A stretch of DNA of 64,000 bases from Pseudoalteromonas sp. N1230-9. GTDB taxonomy: Bacteria; Pseudomonadota; Gammaproteobacteria; Enterobacterales; Alteromonadaceae. The stretch covers positions 2,606,001 to 2,670,000 of the forward strand of contig NZ_CP090419.1 of the NCBI RefSeq assembly GCF_032716425.1. The letters are read 5' to 3'. Positions 28,452 through 38,200 of the stretch are shown in pieces. The notes under the pieces are model-generated. The model saw only the letters and a program-made list of their open reading frames with translations, was not told the DNA's origin and searched no databases. Positions within the stretch are counted from its first letter, which is position 1, and each line of letters begins with the position of its first letter. The translations under genes and the position numbers were made by a program.

Positions 28452-29819
28452 TTAACGGATCTGTAAGATATTTTGTTGCAGTGTTGAGTTCACTTCAAGC
28501 GCACGCGAGTTTGCTTGGAAGTTACGCTGTGCACTAATCAAATCAACTAACTCAGACGTTAAGTTTACGTTTGATTGCTCAAGAGCAGAAGAATTCACAG
28601 TACCAAGCGTACCTGAACCTGGCTCCCCAGCAATAGGCTCACCTGAGGTTAAGCTTTTCTTCCACGATGTATCACCCACTTGTTGTAAGCCTTGTGAATT
28701 AGAAAAACGAACCATGGCAACTTGCCCTAGGAATGAGGTATCACCATTACTGTACGAAGCAACAACCTTACCATCTGTGCCAATATCAATACCTGCTAAG
28801 CGGCCCACTGTTGCGCCATCTTGCTCAAGTGCTTTAACTTCAAAGCGGCTGGCATACTGGGTTGGTATTTTATTTGTAGTACCTGCTTCATCACGCCAGT
28901 TAATATTAACGTCTTCAGGGAAACTCGCACCATTTGATAATAAGTCAGATAAACCAACCCCTGCACCCGCACCATTTGGGATAGAAAGTGGGTTGAAGGT
29001 AGCATCTGTATTTGGCGCACCATTTGTATTTAATGGTAAACCACTTGAATCAAACTGAAATGTTGATAATGGCGTGTAAGGCGCAGCTGTTTCTTCAACA
29101 CCTGCTGGGCTAAATGGTTTTTCATCGAGCGTAGCATACACTTGCCACTCATTGTCATTCCCCGTTACGGTCGCATCTGTTTTCACAAAGTAAAGCTGTA
29201 AAACGTGCGGCTCACCCAGTGAGTCATATATCGTTGTCGATGTCGAACTGTTATACGACGCACTAGTTTCAGGGTCAAAAGGCGTGACTGTTGGCGTAGT
29301 AGAACGTGAATCTAGATTGAACGATGAATACACGTTATTGGTTGAACGCGGCGAGCCTGATGAGTCTGGAATTTGAATAGCTGAAGAGGTACTTAAGCTC
29401 ACTGACGTTGTGTCACCTGTAGCAGGATCTACTGGAAAGCCTTGTAAGTAGTTTCCTTTAGCATCAACAACAAAGTTATCTTTATTTAACTTAAATGCAC
29501 CAGCGCGCGTATAAGTAAAGTCTTGAGCTCCTAGCTCTTGGCTCATCGCGAAGTAACCTTCACCGGTGATGGCTAAATCAAGCGAGTTATTGGTAAACTG
29601 TAGTGAACCCTGATGGAACTGTTGAGCCACCATGGTTGTTTGCACACCATCACCATTCTTAGTTCGACCAGAGCTAAACACTGAAGATGCATATACATCC
29701 GCAAATTCAGCTCGTGATTCTTTAAAGCCTGTCGTATTAACGTTGGCAATATTATTTGCTGTTACATCTAAATCTTTTTGCGCGGCAGCAAGTCCGGTTA
29801 ATGCAATATTGAAGCTCAT
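28452..29819 (-). CDS. flgE: Flagellar hook protein FlgE
   Basis: FlgE polymerises into the hook, the universal joint. The protein has 455 residues, with the N-terminal motif LTGLAAAQKDLDVTANNIANVNTTGFKESRAEF, the LDLAITGEGYFAM segment, a variable central part and the C-terminal LEQSNVNLTSELVDLISAQRNFQANSRALE. It is the last gene of flgBCDE. Confidence 0.98.
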   Translation of the reverse strand: MSFNIALTGLAAAQKDLDVTANNIANVNTTGFKESRAEFADVYASSVFSSGRTKNGDGVQTTMVAQQFHQGSLQFTNNSLDLAITGEGYFAMSQELGAQDFTYTRAGAFKLNKDNFVVDAKGNYLQGFPVDPATGDTTSVSLSTSSAIQIPDSSGSPRSTNNVYSSFNLDSRSTTPTVTPFDPETSASYNSSTSTTIYDSLGEPHVLQLYFVKTDATVTGNDNEWQVYATLDEKPFSPAGVEETAAPYTPLSTFQFDSSGLPLNTNGAPNTDATFNPLSIPNGAGAGVGLSDLLSNGASFPEDVNINWRDEAGTTNKIPTQYASRFEVKALEQDGATVGRLAGIDIGTDGKVVASYSNGDTSFLGQVAMVRFSNSQGLQQVGDTSWKKSLTSGEPIAGEPGSGTLGTVNSSALEQSNVNLTSELVDLISAQRNFQANSRALEVNSTLQQNILQIR

Positions 29820-29875
29820 AAGTCACCTCTAAAGTGTCAATCTGTAGCACTTGGCTAACTAATTAATCTGTATAA

Positions 29876-30556
29876 TTAAGCGATTTCTGCTACATCAGTT
29901 AGCCTAACCGCGCCTTCTTTTGTATTTATAATGATGCCGTTCGAACCATTAATGTTCACACTCTCAATATTCTTGAAAGTCGCAATCGGTAAGCTGGTGT
30001 AGTCACCATTAACGTTGCCCTCGGCTTTGATTTTGTACTCACCAGGTGGCAAACGTTCGCCATCTTCATTTTCGCCATCCCATTCAAAACGAATTGCACC
30101 AGCAGATTGCGCCCCTAGCTCAATGGTTCTAACTAGTTGCCCTGATTCATCTTCAATACGCAGTGTTAACTCATCTACCGGATTTTCTGCAACAACAGAG
30201 CCTTTAGATACACCCGTTTCGTTTAAATCCAGCATATCTGACTCAAGCAACGCTTGCTTACCTACTAAAGTAGATGCTTGTAGCGCCGAGTTAGATGTCA
30301 TTGAAGCCGTAAGGGATTCAAATTTACTATTAAGATTTGAAATACCTTCTGCCATAGTAAAGTTTGTCATCTGAGCAATCATTTGATCATTGTCAGCGGG
30401 CTTACTCGGGTCTTGAAACGATAACTGTTGAGTTAACAACGAGAAGAAATCTTCTTGTGTTAAAGTGTCATCTTTCTCTTCTGTTTTCGTTTGATTGTCT
30501 TGCCAACGTAAGTTATCTAAATACGTGGATGACGCACTGCTGATGTCGTTACTCAT
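29876..30556 (-). CDS. flgD: Flagellar hook assembly scaffold FlgD
   Basis: FlgD caps the growing hook and is displaced on completion. The protein has 226 residues: an N-terminal secretion and cap part with LTQEDFFSLLTQQLSFQDPSKPADNDQMIAQM, the FlgD hallmark, then Tudor/FnIII-like C-terminal domains (IRFEWDGENEDGERLPPGEYKIKAEG). It lies between flgC and flgE. Confidence 0.96.
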   Translation of the reverse strand: MSNDISSASSTYLDNLRWQDNQTKTEEKDDTLTQEDFFSLLTQQLSFQDPSKPADNDQMIAQMTNFTMAEGISNLNSKFESLTASMTSNSALQASTLVGKQALLESDMLDLNETGVSKGSVVAENPVDELTLRIEDESGQLVRTIELGAQSAGAIRFEWDGENEDGERLPPGEYKIKAEGNVNGDYTSLPIATFKNIESVNINGSNGIIINTKEGAVRLTDVAEIA

Positions 30557-30569
30557 AACTTATCCTCGG

Positions 30570-31001
30570 TTACCGCTGCCCAAGCAACAGTGTTTTACTT
30601 AACATTTGCTTTGCTGCATCAGCAACTTGCACATTTGTTTGATAAGAGCGAGAGGCAGAAATCATATTAGCCATTTCTTCTACAACGTTAACATTTGGTT
30701 TGTAGATATAACCGTTTTCATCTGCACTTGGATGATTCGGGTTATATTCAATTTGCAGAGGCTTGTCGCTCTCTACAATACCCAGTACTTTAACGCCAAC
30801 AGAAGAGCCCTGAGGATTGCTTTGTGATGCTGACGCTTTTGTAAGCTCAGCGGCAAACACAGGGTGACGCGCTCGGTAAGTCTCATTTTGACTAGAGCTA
30901 ATCGTATTTGCATTTGAGATATTACTCGCCGTGGTATTTAAACGCACATTTTGTGCACTCATACCCGTACCTGAAATATCAAAAACATTATATAAACTCA
31001 T
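30570..31001 (-). CDS. flgC: Flagellar proximal rod protein FlgC
   Basis: FlgC is a proximal rod subunit. The protein has 143 residues, the normal size. The motif FDISGTGMSAQNVRLNTTASNISNANT opens the protein and NVNVVEEMANMISASRSYQTNVQVADAAKQM closes it. It starts two bases downstream of flgB. Confidence 0.97.
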   Translation of the reverse strand: MSLYNVFDISGTGMSAQNVRLNTTASNISNANTISSSQNETYRARHPVFAAELTKASASQSNPQGSSVGVKVLGIVESDKPLQIEYNPNHPSADENGYIYKPNVNVVEEMANMISASRSYQTNVQVADAAKQMLSKTLLLGQR

Positions 31002-31003
31002 GA

Positions 31004-31414
31004 TTAAGCTCCTTGACTACCGAGGGCTTTTTTAAGGCCTTTAATTTTACTACTCATAAATTGCAGGCTTGCCTGATACTCTAATGAGTTTTGTACATAC
31101 AAGTTTCGTTCCACTTGTATATCAACAGAGTTACCATCACCTGTATCTGCTTGATTTGGCGTGCGAAACATTTCTGAGTTACCAACAAAACGACTACCAC
31201 CCGCAAGGTGTTTCTCGTTTGTACGTACCATAGTGTTGCCGCTTTGTTGGTTGCTTTTTGCCGCTTTTAATGCAGATGCAAAATCCACATCTTTTGCCTT
31301 GTAGCCCGGCGTATCAGCATTAGCGATATTAGTCGCTAATAACTCAGCACGTTGTGAACGGATCAACATTGCATGGGGGTGAACACCGAATGCTTTATCA
31401 AAACTGATAGCCAT
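31004..31414 (-). CDS. flgB: Flagellar proximal rod protein FlgB
   Basis: FlgB is the rod subunit nearest the MS-ring. The product has 136 residues from ATG 31414, which has GGAG six bases upstream; nearer upstream starts would place the ribosome site inside the coding region. Conserved features are the SQRAELLATNIANADTPGYKAKDVDF motif and the C-terminal SLEYQASLQFMSSKIKGLKKAL. It is the first gene of flgBCDE. Confidence 0.96.
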   Translation of the reverse strand: MAISFDKAFGVHPHAMLIRSQRAELLATNIANADTPGYKAKDVDFASALKAAKSNQQSGNTMVRTNEKHLAGGSRFVGNSEMFRTPNQADTGDGNSVDIQVERNLYVQNSLEYQASLQFMSSKIKGLKKALGSQGA

Positions 31415-31449
31415 AACCATCTCCAAAAATTTGACTCTGCATTGGACAA

Positions 31450-31466
31450 TGCAAAAGACAAGCCAA
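31450..31466 (-). promoter_or_regulatory. sigma54-type promoter of flgBCDE
   Basis: The minus strand reads TTGGCTTGTCTTTTGCA with GG-N10-GC spacing, 36 bp upstream of the flgB ATG. Confidence 0.85.
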
Positions 31467-31518
31467 AAATAAAGAGCCTATCAATAAGGTTATAACTAAT
31501 TGAAAATAAATAAGATAT

Positions 31519-31541
31519 AGCAACCTAATAGTTAGGTTGCT
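31519..31541 (-). terminator. Hairpin after cheR
   Basis: A perfect AGCAACCTAA/TTAGGTTGCT inverted repeat lies just past the cheR stop. The T-tract is weak, so its efficiency is uncertain. Confidence 0.55.
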
Positions 31542-31550
31542 AGAAGGGAA

Positions 31551-32382
31551 TTATTTCTTCTGGTAGATGATACCTGGATTACAACGTACCATATCAAAGC
31601 TATCACTTAAGCCCGCCATTGACTCAGATGCGCCTAAAAATAAATAGCCTTTGGGGTTAAGTGCCTGAGCAAATTGCGCAATAATTTTTGCCTTAACCTC
31701 TGGTGAAAAGTAAATCAGTACATTGCGGCAAAAAATGATATCAAACTTGCCCATCAAGGCATAAGAATCTAATAAGTTGAGATGCCTAAAACTGACCATT
31801 TTTCTTATTGGATCAACCACCTGTGCCATACCATTGCCACTATCCTTAAAGAACTTTTGCCGCCTTTCCATAGACAAGCCTCGAGCGAGTGCAAGTGAGT
31901 CGTACTCAGCATTCTTACACATATCAAGCATGGTATTTGAAATATCAGTACCAATAATCTGCGCACCCATTTTTTAAAACACCTGGCTGCTTAGATTGAA
32001 ACTCGGCAACCGACATAGCTATCGAGTAAGGTTCCTGACCAGAAGAACTTGCCGCAGACCAGATTTTCACTGGTCTATGCAAGTCTTTAAATTCAGGAAA
32101 CAATTTAGTTTTAAGTAACTCAAAGGGGTATTGGTCACGGAACCAAAGCGTTTCGTTTGTCGTCATCGCATCAACAACTGCGGCACGTAACTGCCTCTCA
32201 TGAGGACTTAGCGTTTTGCTCACTAATTGTGATAACGATTCCACACTAAAGCGAGCCATCAATGGTGCAAGGCGACTTTTAACTAAATATAGTTTGTTAT
32301 CACCTAACACAATCCCACATTGTTGCTCTAAAAAAGAGCGAAATTGATCGTATTCGCTTTGTTGTAAGTGCTTATTTTCCAA
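31551..32382 (-). pseudogene. cheR: Chemotaxis methyltransferase CheR, frameshifted
   Basis: CheR methylates glutamates on chemoreceptors using S-adenosylmethionine. The gene is read in two frames. Residues 1 to about 137 (TTG start 32382 with AGGTGG upstream) include the CheR N-domain and the SAM-binding WSAASSSGQEPYSIAM. The rest continues in the +1 frame from about 31970 (MGAQIIGTDISNTMLDMC; later IIFCRNVLIYF). The break falls at an A6 tract (positions 31970-31975). Removing one A restores a full CheR of about 276 residues, so this is either a sequencing or assembly indel, a recent mutation or an A-tract slippage site. Both halves are intact apart from this. It follows cheV, as in Vibrio and Pseudomonas. 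Confidence 0.88.
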
Positions 32383-32403
32383 AGTAATACCACCTATAAA
32401 TTA

Positions 32404-33336
32404 TTAATCACAGTGAACCCATTTTTTAACAGCTGTTGCTAATTCATCAGGGTTAAACTTTGCAATAAAATCATCCGCACCCACTTTTTCAATCATTGCT
32501 TGATTAAATACACCACTCAGTGATGTGTGTAAAATTACATGTAGCGGCGATAATTTTGGATCGGCTTTTATTTCTGCTGTTAAGGTATAGCCATCCATTT
32601 CTGGCATTTCAACATCAGATATCAGCAAACCAACGCGTTCGGTGATATTGTTTTGACAATCAAGTTCAGCAATTTCACGTAGCCTCAGCAATGCTTCTTT
32701 ACCATTTTTAGCAAGCTCAGTTTGCACACCTAGTGGCTCAAGAGCACGCTTAACTTGATTTCTTGCTACCGCAGAATCATCAGCAATAAAGACGATGCGT
32801 TCACCTAAGTCTTTTTGAATTTCGCCCTCGCCCACGACCTCAGCACTGACCTCAGTATTAACTGGGCAGATCTCGTTAAGAATCTTTTCAACGTCAAGGA
32901 TCTCTACCAGCTCGTTCTCTATTTCGGTGACGGCTGTCAAATACGAATAACGGCCAGCGCCCGATGGCGGAGGCATAATTTTTTCCCAGTTCATATTTAC
33001 AATACGTTCAACACCACCGACTAAAAAGCCTTGAACTGAGCGATTGTATTCCGCAATGATAATAAAACTATCCTTTAAATTCTCGATTGCAGGGCCGCCA
33101 ACAGCCATAGATAAATCAATAACTGAGATAGTTTGACCTCGAATATGGGCCACACCACGGATATAGGCGTTTGATTTTGGCATGTTTGTAAGCGGTGGGC
33201 ATTGTAAAACCTCTCTTACTTTAAACACGTTAATACCAAAGCGTTGACGCCCTCTGAGTTTGAATAATAGTAATTCAAGGCGGTTTTGCCCAACCAACTG
33301 AGTACGCTGGTTAACTGAGTCTAAAATGCCTGCCAT
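32404..33336 (-). CDS. cheV: Chemotaxis coupling protein CheV
   Basis: CheV couples receptors to CheA and adjusts signalling through its receiver domain. The protein has 310 residues: a CheW-like domain at about 15-165 (FKLRGRQRFGINVFKVREVLQCP; GVAHIRGQTISVIDLS) and a receiver at about 180-305, with the phospho-acceptor in LLISDVEMPEMDGYTL. The ATG has AGGAG at good spacing. It is transcribed with cheR 21 bp downstream, and divergent from flgA. Confidence 0.96.
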   Translation of the reverse strand: MAGILDSVNQRTQLVGQNRLELLLFKLRGRQRFGINVFKVREVLQCPPLTNMPKSNAYIRGVAHIRGQTISVIDLSMAVGGPAIENLKDSFIIIAEYNRSVQGFLVGGVERIVNMNWEKIMPPPSGAGRYSYLTAVTEIENELVEILDVEKILNEICPVNTEVSAEVVGEGEIQKDLGERIVFIADDSAVARNQVKRALEPLGVQTELAKNGKEALLRLREIAELDCQNNITERVGLLISDVEMPEMDGYTLTAEIKADPKLSPLHVILHTSLSGVFNQAMIEKVGADDFIAKFNPDELATAVKKWVHCD

Positions 33337-33366
33337 TTCAATCTCCTAAAGATAAACAACCAGAGT

Positions 33367-33382
33367 CGGAACAATAATTGCT
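33367..33382 (+). promoter_or_regulatory. Candidate sigma54 promoter of flgA
   Basis: CGGAACAATAATTGCT keeps the GG-N10-GC core and TTGC, but the -24 box deviates (CGGAAC instead of TGGCAC). It is about 95 bp upstream of the chosen flgA start. Confidence 0.5.
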
Positions 33383-33475
33383 TTCTTTGTGTTAAAGCTA
33401 CATAAGGTTACAAAGCGTCTGTTTTTTGACGCAAAATATTTATACCTTGTTTTCAACCATAAGCATAGTCGAAAC

Positions 33476-34183
33476 ATGATGAGTTTGTTAAAAAAAAGCC
33501 GAAGATACAGTGTTTTTTATTTTCTTGCTAGCCTGTTGCTTAGTACGCAACTTCAAGCTGAAGTCTATAATCACCAGCAACTTCAACAAATCGCTATCGA
33601 TTTTATCAGCGAACAAATTACTGATCTGGATTCAACACCACAAGTCAGCGCGCTGCCTCTTGATAGCCGAATTCCAGATAGGCCTTGTCAGTTACCGCTG
33701 AGTAAAACCGTTCCGACTGAACCTCCTTTTAATCGGCAGGTAACCGTACAACTTAAATGCGAAGACTTAAATAGTTGGACGCAGTATGTGCATGTCAGAA
33801 TTATTGAACTTGAGCCTGTGGTGGTAGTAACAACCAATTTAACTCGTGGAGAGGTCATTAAAGCTGAACATTTACGCCTTGAGATGAAGCCTAAACAATT
33901 TGTTCGTACGCAATATATTCAAGATGAGTCAGTGCTAATAGGAAGTCGGAGCAAACGTAATATCCGCAGTGGTCTTCCGATTGTCATGAGCCATATTTGT
34001 ATGGTGTGCAAAGGGGATAATGTAACCATCATTGCAGCGATACGTGGGCTTAGAATCAAAACAACAGGTGTTGCTTTAGAAGATGGTACGCTTGATGAAT
34101 TAGTACGTGTAAAAAACAAAAAATCAGGTAAAGTATTAAATGCACGCGTGGATGGTGTCGAGTCTGTACAGGTGAATATTTAA
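33476..34183 (+). CDS. flgA: P-ring assembly chaperone FlgA
   Basis: FlgA is a periplasmic chaperone for FlgI polymerisation into the P-ring. From ATG 33476 the protein has 235 residues. The signal peptide (KKSRRYSVFYFLASLLLSTQLQA) is about 27 residues long. The C-terminal SAF domain follows, with TRGEVIKAEHLRLEMKP and IRSGLPIVMSHI, typical of FlgA. An upstream GTG at 33389 would bury the signal peptide, so it is rejected. It is divergent from cheV and upstream of flgM, the usual arrangement. Confidence 0.93.
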   Translation: MMSLLKKSRRYSVFYFLASLLLSTQLQAEVYNHQQLQQIAIDFISEQITDLDSTPQVSALPLDSRIPDRPCQLPLSKTVPTEPPFNRQVTVQLKCEDLNSWTQYVHVRIIELEPVVVVTTNLTRGEVIKAEHLRLEMKPKQFVRTQYIQDESVLIGSRSKRNIRSGLPIVMSHICMVCKGDNVTIIAAIRGLRIKTTGVALEDGTLDELVRVKNKKSGKVLNARVDGVESVQVNI

Positions 34184-34199
34184 TTTTTAATATTTATGT

Positions 34200-34226
34200 T
34201 AAAGTATCTTGTGTGCCTGCCGATAC
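34200..34226 (+). promoter_or_regulatory. sigma28-type promoter of flgM
   Basis: TAAAGTAT, 11 bases, GCCGATAC: a near-consensus FliA promoter 35 bp upstream of the flgM ATG. FlgM production under sigma28 is the expected feedback loop. Confidence 0.88.
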
Positions 34227-34261
34227 AAAGGCATATGTTGGGTAATGTATAGGTCAAAATA

Positions 34262-34582
34262 ATGGTAAGCAACGTCAATAATAATAGTCAGCAAACATCT
34301 GTGTTGACGAATACCAAGCAAAAACAGCTTGATTTACAAAAAGATAACCTTAACACGCAAACGGCTAAATCAGCTGCGCCTAAAGCCAGTGCAGATTCAG
34401 TGAGTTTAACGCCGCAAGCAAAGCAATTAAAATCTTTGCAAGAAAAGGCTGAGCAGTCATCTGGTTTTGACAGTGCAAAAGTCGCTGAGTTGAAAAAAGC
34501 AATCAGCGAAGGAAAGTATCAAATTGATACTGATAAACTAGCAAAGAACATCGCAGCATTCGAGTTTGACGTCTATGGCTGA
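34262..34582 (+). CDS. flgM: Anti-sigma28 factor FlgM
   Basis: FlgM holds sigma28 (FliA) inactive until it is exported through the finished hook. The protein has 106 residues, with an unstructured Gln/Lys-rich N-terminus and the conserved C-terminal helices DSVSLTPQAKQLKSLQEKAEQ and SAKVAELKKAISEGKYQIDTDKLAKNI. The next gene overlaps by 8 bp. Confidence 0.96.
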   Translation: MVSNVNNNSQQTSVLTNTKQKQLDLQKDNLNTQTAKSAAPKASADSVSLTPQAKQLKSLQEKAEQSSGFDSAKVAELKKAISEGKYQIDTDKLAKNIAAFEFDVYG

Positions 34583-35006
34583 TCATAATCATTTAATTGC
34601 CAGCAAATTAACACAGCAAGTCTCTTGTTTAGAGTCTATTGCTGCGCTTTTAGATGATGAGCTAACAGCCATTGCCTCAAAACGAGGTGAAGGTTTAAAA
34701 GAGATTGCCCAACAAAAAATCTCCTTATTACAAAAAATTCAAACGCTTGATAAAGAAGTTCAGGTGCTTGTGAGTAAAAATGATGCTCAAGATGAAGACG
34801 TTTCTTCACTTATCACGCAGGTGAATGAGCTTCTTACAAATTGTAAAAAGAAAAACGATGTCAATGCACATGCCGCACATCAAGCCCAACTAAGTGTAAA
34901 ACAATTAAAAGATATTTTAATTGGTGCACCATCGTCTATGACCTACGACCAAGGTGGCAGTGTTATTCAGGGCGAGAATAAAATTGTACATAACCTTAAA
35001 GCGTAA
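34575..35006 (+). CDS. flgN: FlgK/FlgL export chaperone FlgN
   Basis: FlgN is the cytosolic chaperone for the junction proteins FlgK and FlgL. The product has 143 residues, wholly alpha-helical, with the FlgN-type central stretch TAIASKRGEGLKEIAQQKISLLQKIQ. The ATG at 34575 overlaps flgM by 8 bp, so the two are coupled. Position after flgM supports the call more than sequence, as FlgN is poorly conserved. Confidence 0.88.
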   Translation: MADHNHLIASKLTQQVSCLESIAALLDDELTAIASKRGEGLKEIAQQKISLLQKIQTLDKEVQVLVSKNDAQDEDVSSLITQVNELLTNCKKKNDVNAHAAHQAQLSVKQLKDILIGAPSSMTYDQGGSVIQGENKIVHNLKA

Positions 35007-35138
35007 TGCGTTTAGGTTATCTCTCCTTTATTACAACAATCCCACAAATTGATAGCCCCTCTGAGAAACCACTTTGCTATTTGCCGAAAAGATAGCTCTG
35101 TAAACCTGATTATTAACCCAAGTTATTACTTATAAATA

Positions 35139-35165
35139 ACGCGACGTTAAGTCGCGACTACAGGA
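35139..35165. repeat. REP-like palindrome, copy 2
   Basis: CGCGAC and GTCGCG arms with a GTTAA loop, then ACTACA. It matches copy 1 (14782-14807) apart from the loop and edges. It lies in the 278-bp convergent gap flgN/lapA, which otherwise holds only the lapA terminator. Confidence 0.65.
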
Positions 35166-35237
35166 TAAGATTTACTCGAGAGTTTCCTATGCAAAACCTA
35201 ACGCTATATCTACTAAAAATCAGCTGGCTGGGATAAA

Positions 35238-35266
35238 AAATAAAGCGCGATTCATCGCGCTTTATT
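35238..35266. terminator. lapA terminator
   Basis: AAATAAAGCGCGA and TCGCGCTTTATTT form a 13-bp perfect stem with a tight loop, 18 bp past the adhesin stop. It may also stop flgN transcription from the other side. Confidence 0.87.
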
Positions 35267-35284
35267 TGTATTTAGTAACTCGTT

Positions 35285-38200
35285 CTAAATATCGATAGAG
35301 TTATTGCCTCCTTCGATGAGTTTCTTAATTAACTCCTCAGAGTCATTTTGAATATCATTTGCTGCGTCTGATGTCACTTCGGGCTCACTATTAAATGCCA
35401 AACTTTGACTTTCACTCTCAGTATCAAGAGCAAGTACATCTGTTTGCTCACTATCGGTGAGTACATCATCAATACTCAGTTCAAGTGGTGTCGCCCCCTC
35501 AGCAATTGTAGAATCTGTGCTTGTGTCAGTCATAACCAAACTCAAATCAATACTTTCGCCAAGTGGTTGAGGCTCAGTTCCTTGTGCCACTTGCTCTTCA
35601 CTTTCATCAAAATCAGCTAACAAAGGTTCACTGCCTAAACCAATAAGTCCCCCATCTGGCTCAGTATCGAGTACCCCAGTGCCCACTAAATCATTTTCAG
35701 TATTTTTAACAATGAAGTCACCTGTTACAGGGTCAACAATTGCAAAGTAATATTCATTACCTAAGTCTAATACTGACAAGCTAATAAACCAATCACCATT
35801 ACTATCTGCGGTTACAGTGGGAGCTGAATTAAGTAAAGATAAATCAACAATATTTAGTAAATTAAGCCCAAGTAAATTAGAACCAATAACGTAAACTTCA
35901 GTGCCTGGTTCTGCCTCCCCTGAAGCTGATGGGAGAAGAAGTCCTAAAACACCTGGATTATAATTAGTTACATTAAACGCATCTAAACTGGGGTCGTTAC
36001 TGTAGTCAATGCTAGATATGGTTGTAGTATTGCCTGCGGCATCGGTTGCAGATGCCTCAACATACGCAAGCGTCAGTAACGAGACTGATAAGTTGAGGAC
36101 TTGCCAATCCCCATTTGCATCAACCGTGGCTGTATAGGGTGCGCTGACGCCTCCTCCAACTAAGTGATTAGTAATTGAGATAACACTGCCCTCAGGTAAA
36201 TCAGAGGTGCCAGAAAGCGACACAAGGTTACCCAATAAAAAGGATGGCGTGATAGATAGCTCAGGTGCAACCGTATCAACTTCTCCGCCAGTTTTACTGT
36301 CTGTTCCAGTATTTCCAGCTTCATCAGTGATACTTACAGCAACAGAATAAGTGCCATCAGCAAGTGCTTGAGTCGCTGTTGCTTGCCAGTCGCCGTTCAC
36401 ATCTGTCACAGCTGCAACACTGTGCGTTACGCCACCAGCTGCGGTGAAAGTAACAATAATATTGCTGTTAGCGAGATCAGACGTACCATTCACTGTGGGT
36501 GTTGAATCATTTGTGAGTATCAAACTACTCGCGTTGATACTGATAATAGGTGCAATCGTATCAATCACCGCCGTTGTTGAGATAGAACCATCGTTACCAG
36601 CACTGTCTCTCACAACAGCTGTTACTGTGTATGCCCCTTCAGCAAGGTTTTGTGTTGCCTCAACCTGCCATTCAAGGTTTGCATCTAATGTTGTTTCAAC
36701 ACTGTGACTTACTCCCACAGCATCGACAAATGTGACAATAACCAAACTCCCCGCAGCAGCCCCTGTTGCACTACCTGTCACGCTTGGTGTTAAATCACTT
36801 GTCACAGCGATTGGATCAATCGTGACATCTGCAGGTGTTATGTCTATGCTACCCGATGCCGAATCTGTTGCTGTATTACCCGCAGCGTCTGTAATACTTG
36901 CATCAATTGTATAAGCTCCCTCAGCAAGGGGAGAAGCAAGTGCAACAGACCAATTACCACTTGTACCAACAATTGCAGTCGCTGTGACTTCATTATTGAG
37001 CGCATCTGTTACGGTTATTGATACCAAGGTACCTTGTGGAGCATCACTCGTGCCACTGATTGTAGGAGTTGTATCATTTGTTACATCTGGCGTATTAACA
37101 CTAAATAGAGGTGCCGTTAAGTCGATTTCACCACTGCGTGTGGCAGTGCCTATTAACCCGCCTTCGGTCACACTCGCTGTAATACTAAAGCTACCTTCGC
37201 TTAATGGTGTCGATAATTGCACACTCCATACACCCCCTGTTACGGTGGCAAAGACGGTTTGAATGTTGCCAAGAGCATCTTCAACATTCACAGTCACCTG
37301 CGTGGTATCTGCGGCATCACTGGTGCCAGAAATAGTCGGTGTTGTATTGTTCGTCACTGTTAGTGCGTCAACAGCAATGGTAGGTGCATTACTATCAAGA
37401 GTCGCTGTTTCAGTGGCCGTTGTCGTATTACTGGCTGCATCAGTAATGCTTGCAGTAATACTGACTGCACCATCTGTTAAAGCAGGTGAAACATCGACAG
37501 ACCAACTACCATCTGCTTGCACTGTTGCAGTAAGTGGATAAGTATTGCCGTCATTTTCAACGGTTATATTCACCGTGCTACCCTGTGGTTCACTCGTTGT
37601 CCCACTAATGGTTGGTGTAGTGTCGTTTATCGTGCCAAGACCATTAATGACAAGGATTGGCGCGAAGGTGTCAATTGCACCGGTATCTGAGACACTACCT
37701 GAATTGCCCGCAGAGTCGGTAATACTCGCGGTCACACTATAGTTACCATCAGGCAAATCACTAGGCGTTACTTGCCAAGTACCATCGATTTGTACTGTTG
37801 CCGTCAATGTTTGAGTATCGCCATTACTATCAGTAACGCTAATATCGACAAGGGTACCTTGTGGTTCTGTCGATGTTCCAGAAATAACTGGCGTACTTGA
37901 ATTACCTAATACAAGCGGATCCAGTGTGACAACAGGATCAACCGTATCGACAGTAATGGGGGTTGTTACTGTTTGCGTATTATTAGCATCATCCGTAATT
38001 GTGGCAGTAATGGTGTAGCTGCCATCGCTAATATCAAGGGGAACAACAAACTGCCACGTTCCATCACTTGCCACTGTCGTTGTAATTGTTTGCCCTGCCA
38101 CTTCGACAACGACCGTACCGCCAATTTCATTACTACTGCCTGAAATCGTTGGTCGAACATCTGAAGTAGCGCCAATATCGTTAATAACTAGGCTTGGGAT

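Noticed and set aside
31965..31980. Programmed -1 frameshift (slippery TTTAAAA) in cheR
   Set aside because: The second half of CheR is in the +1 frame relative to the first, while a -1 slip at this heptamer would lead into the other frame. Only a +1 or -2 event fits.
33389..33475. GTG start for flgA at 33389
   Set aside because: It would add a 29-residue charged segment ahead of a clear signal peptide.
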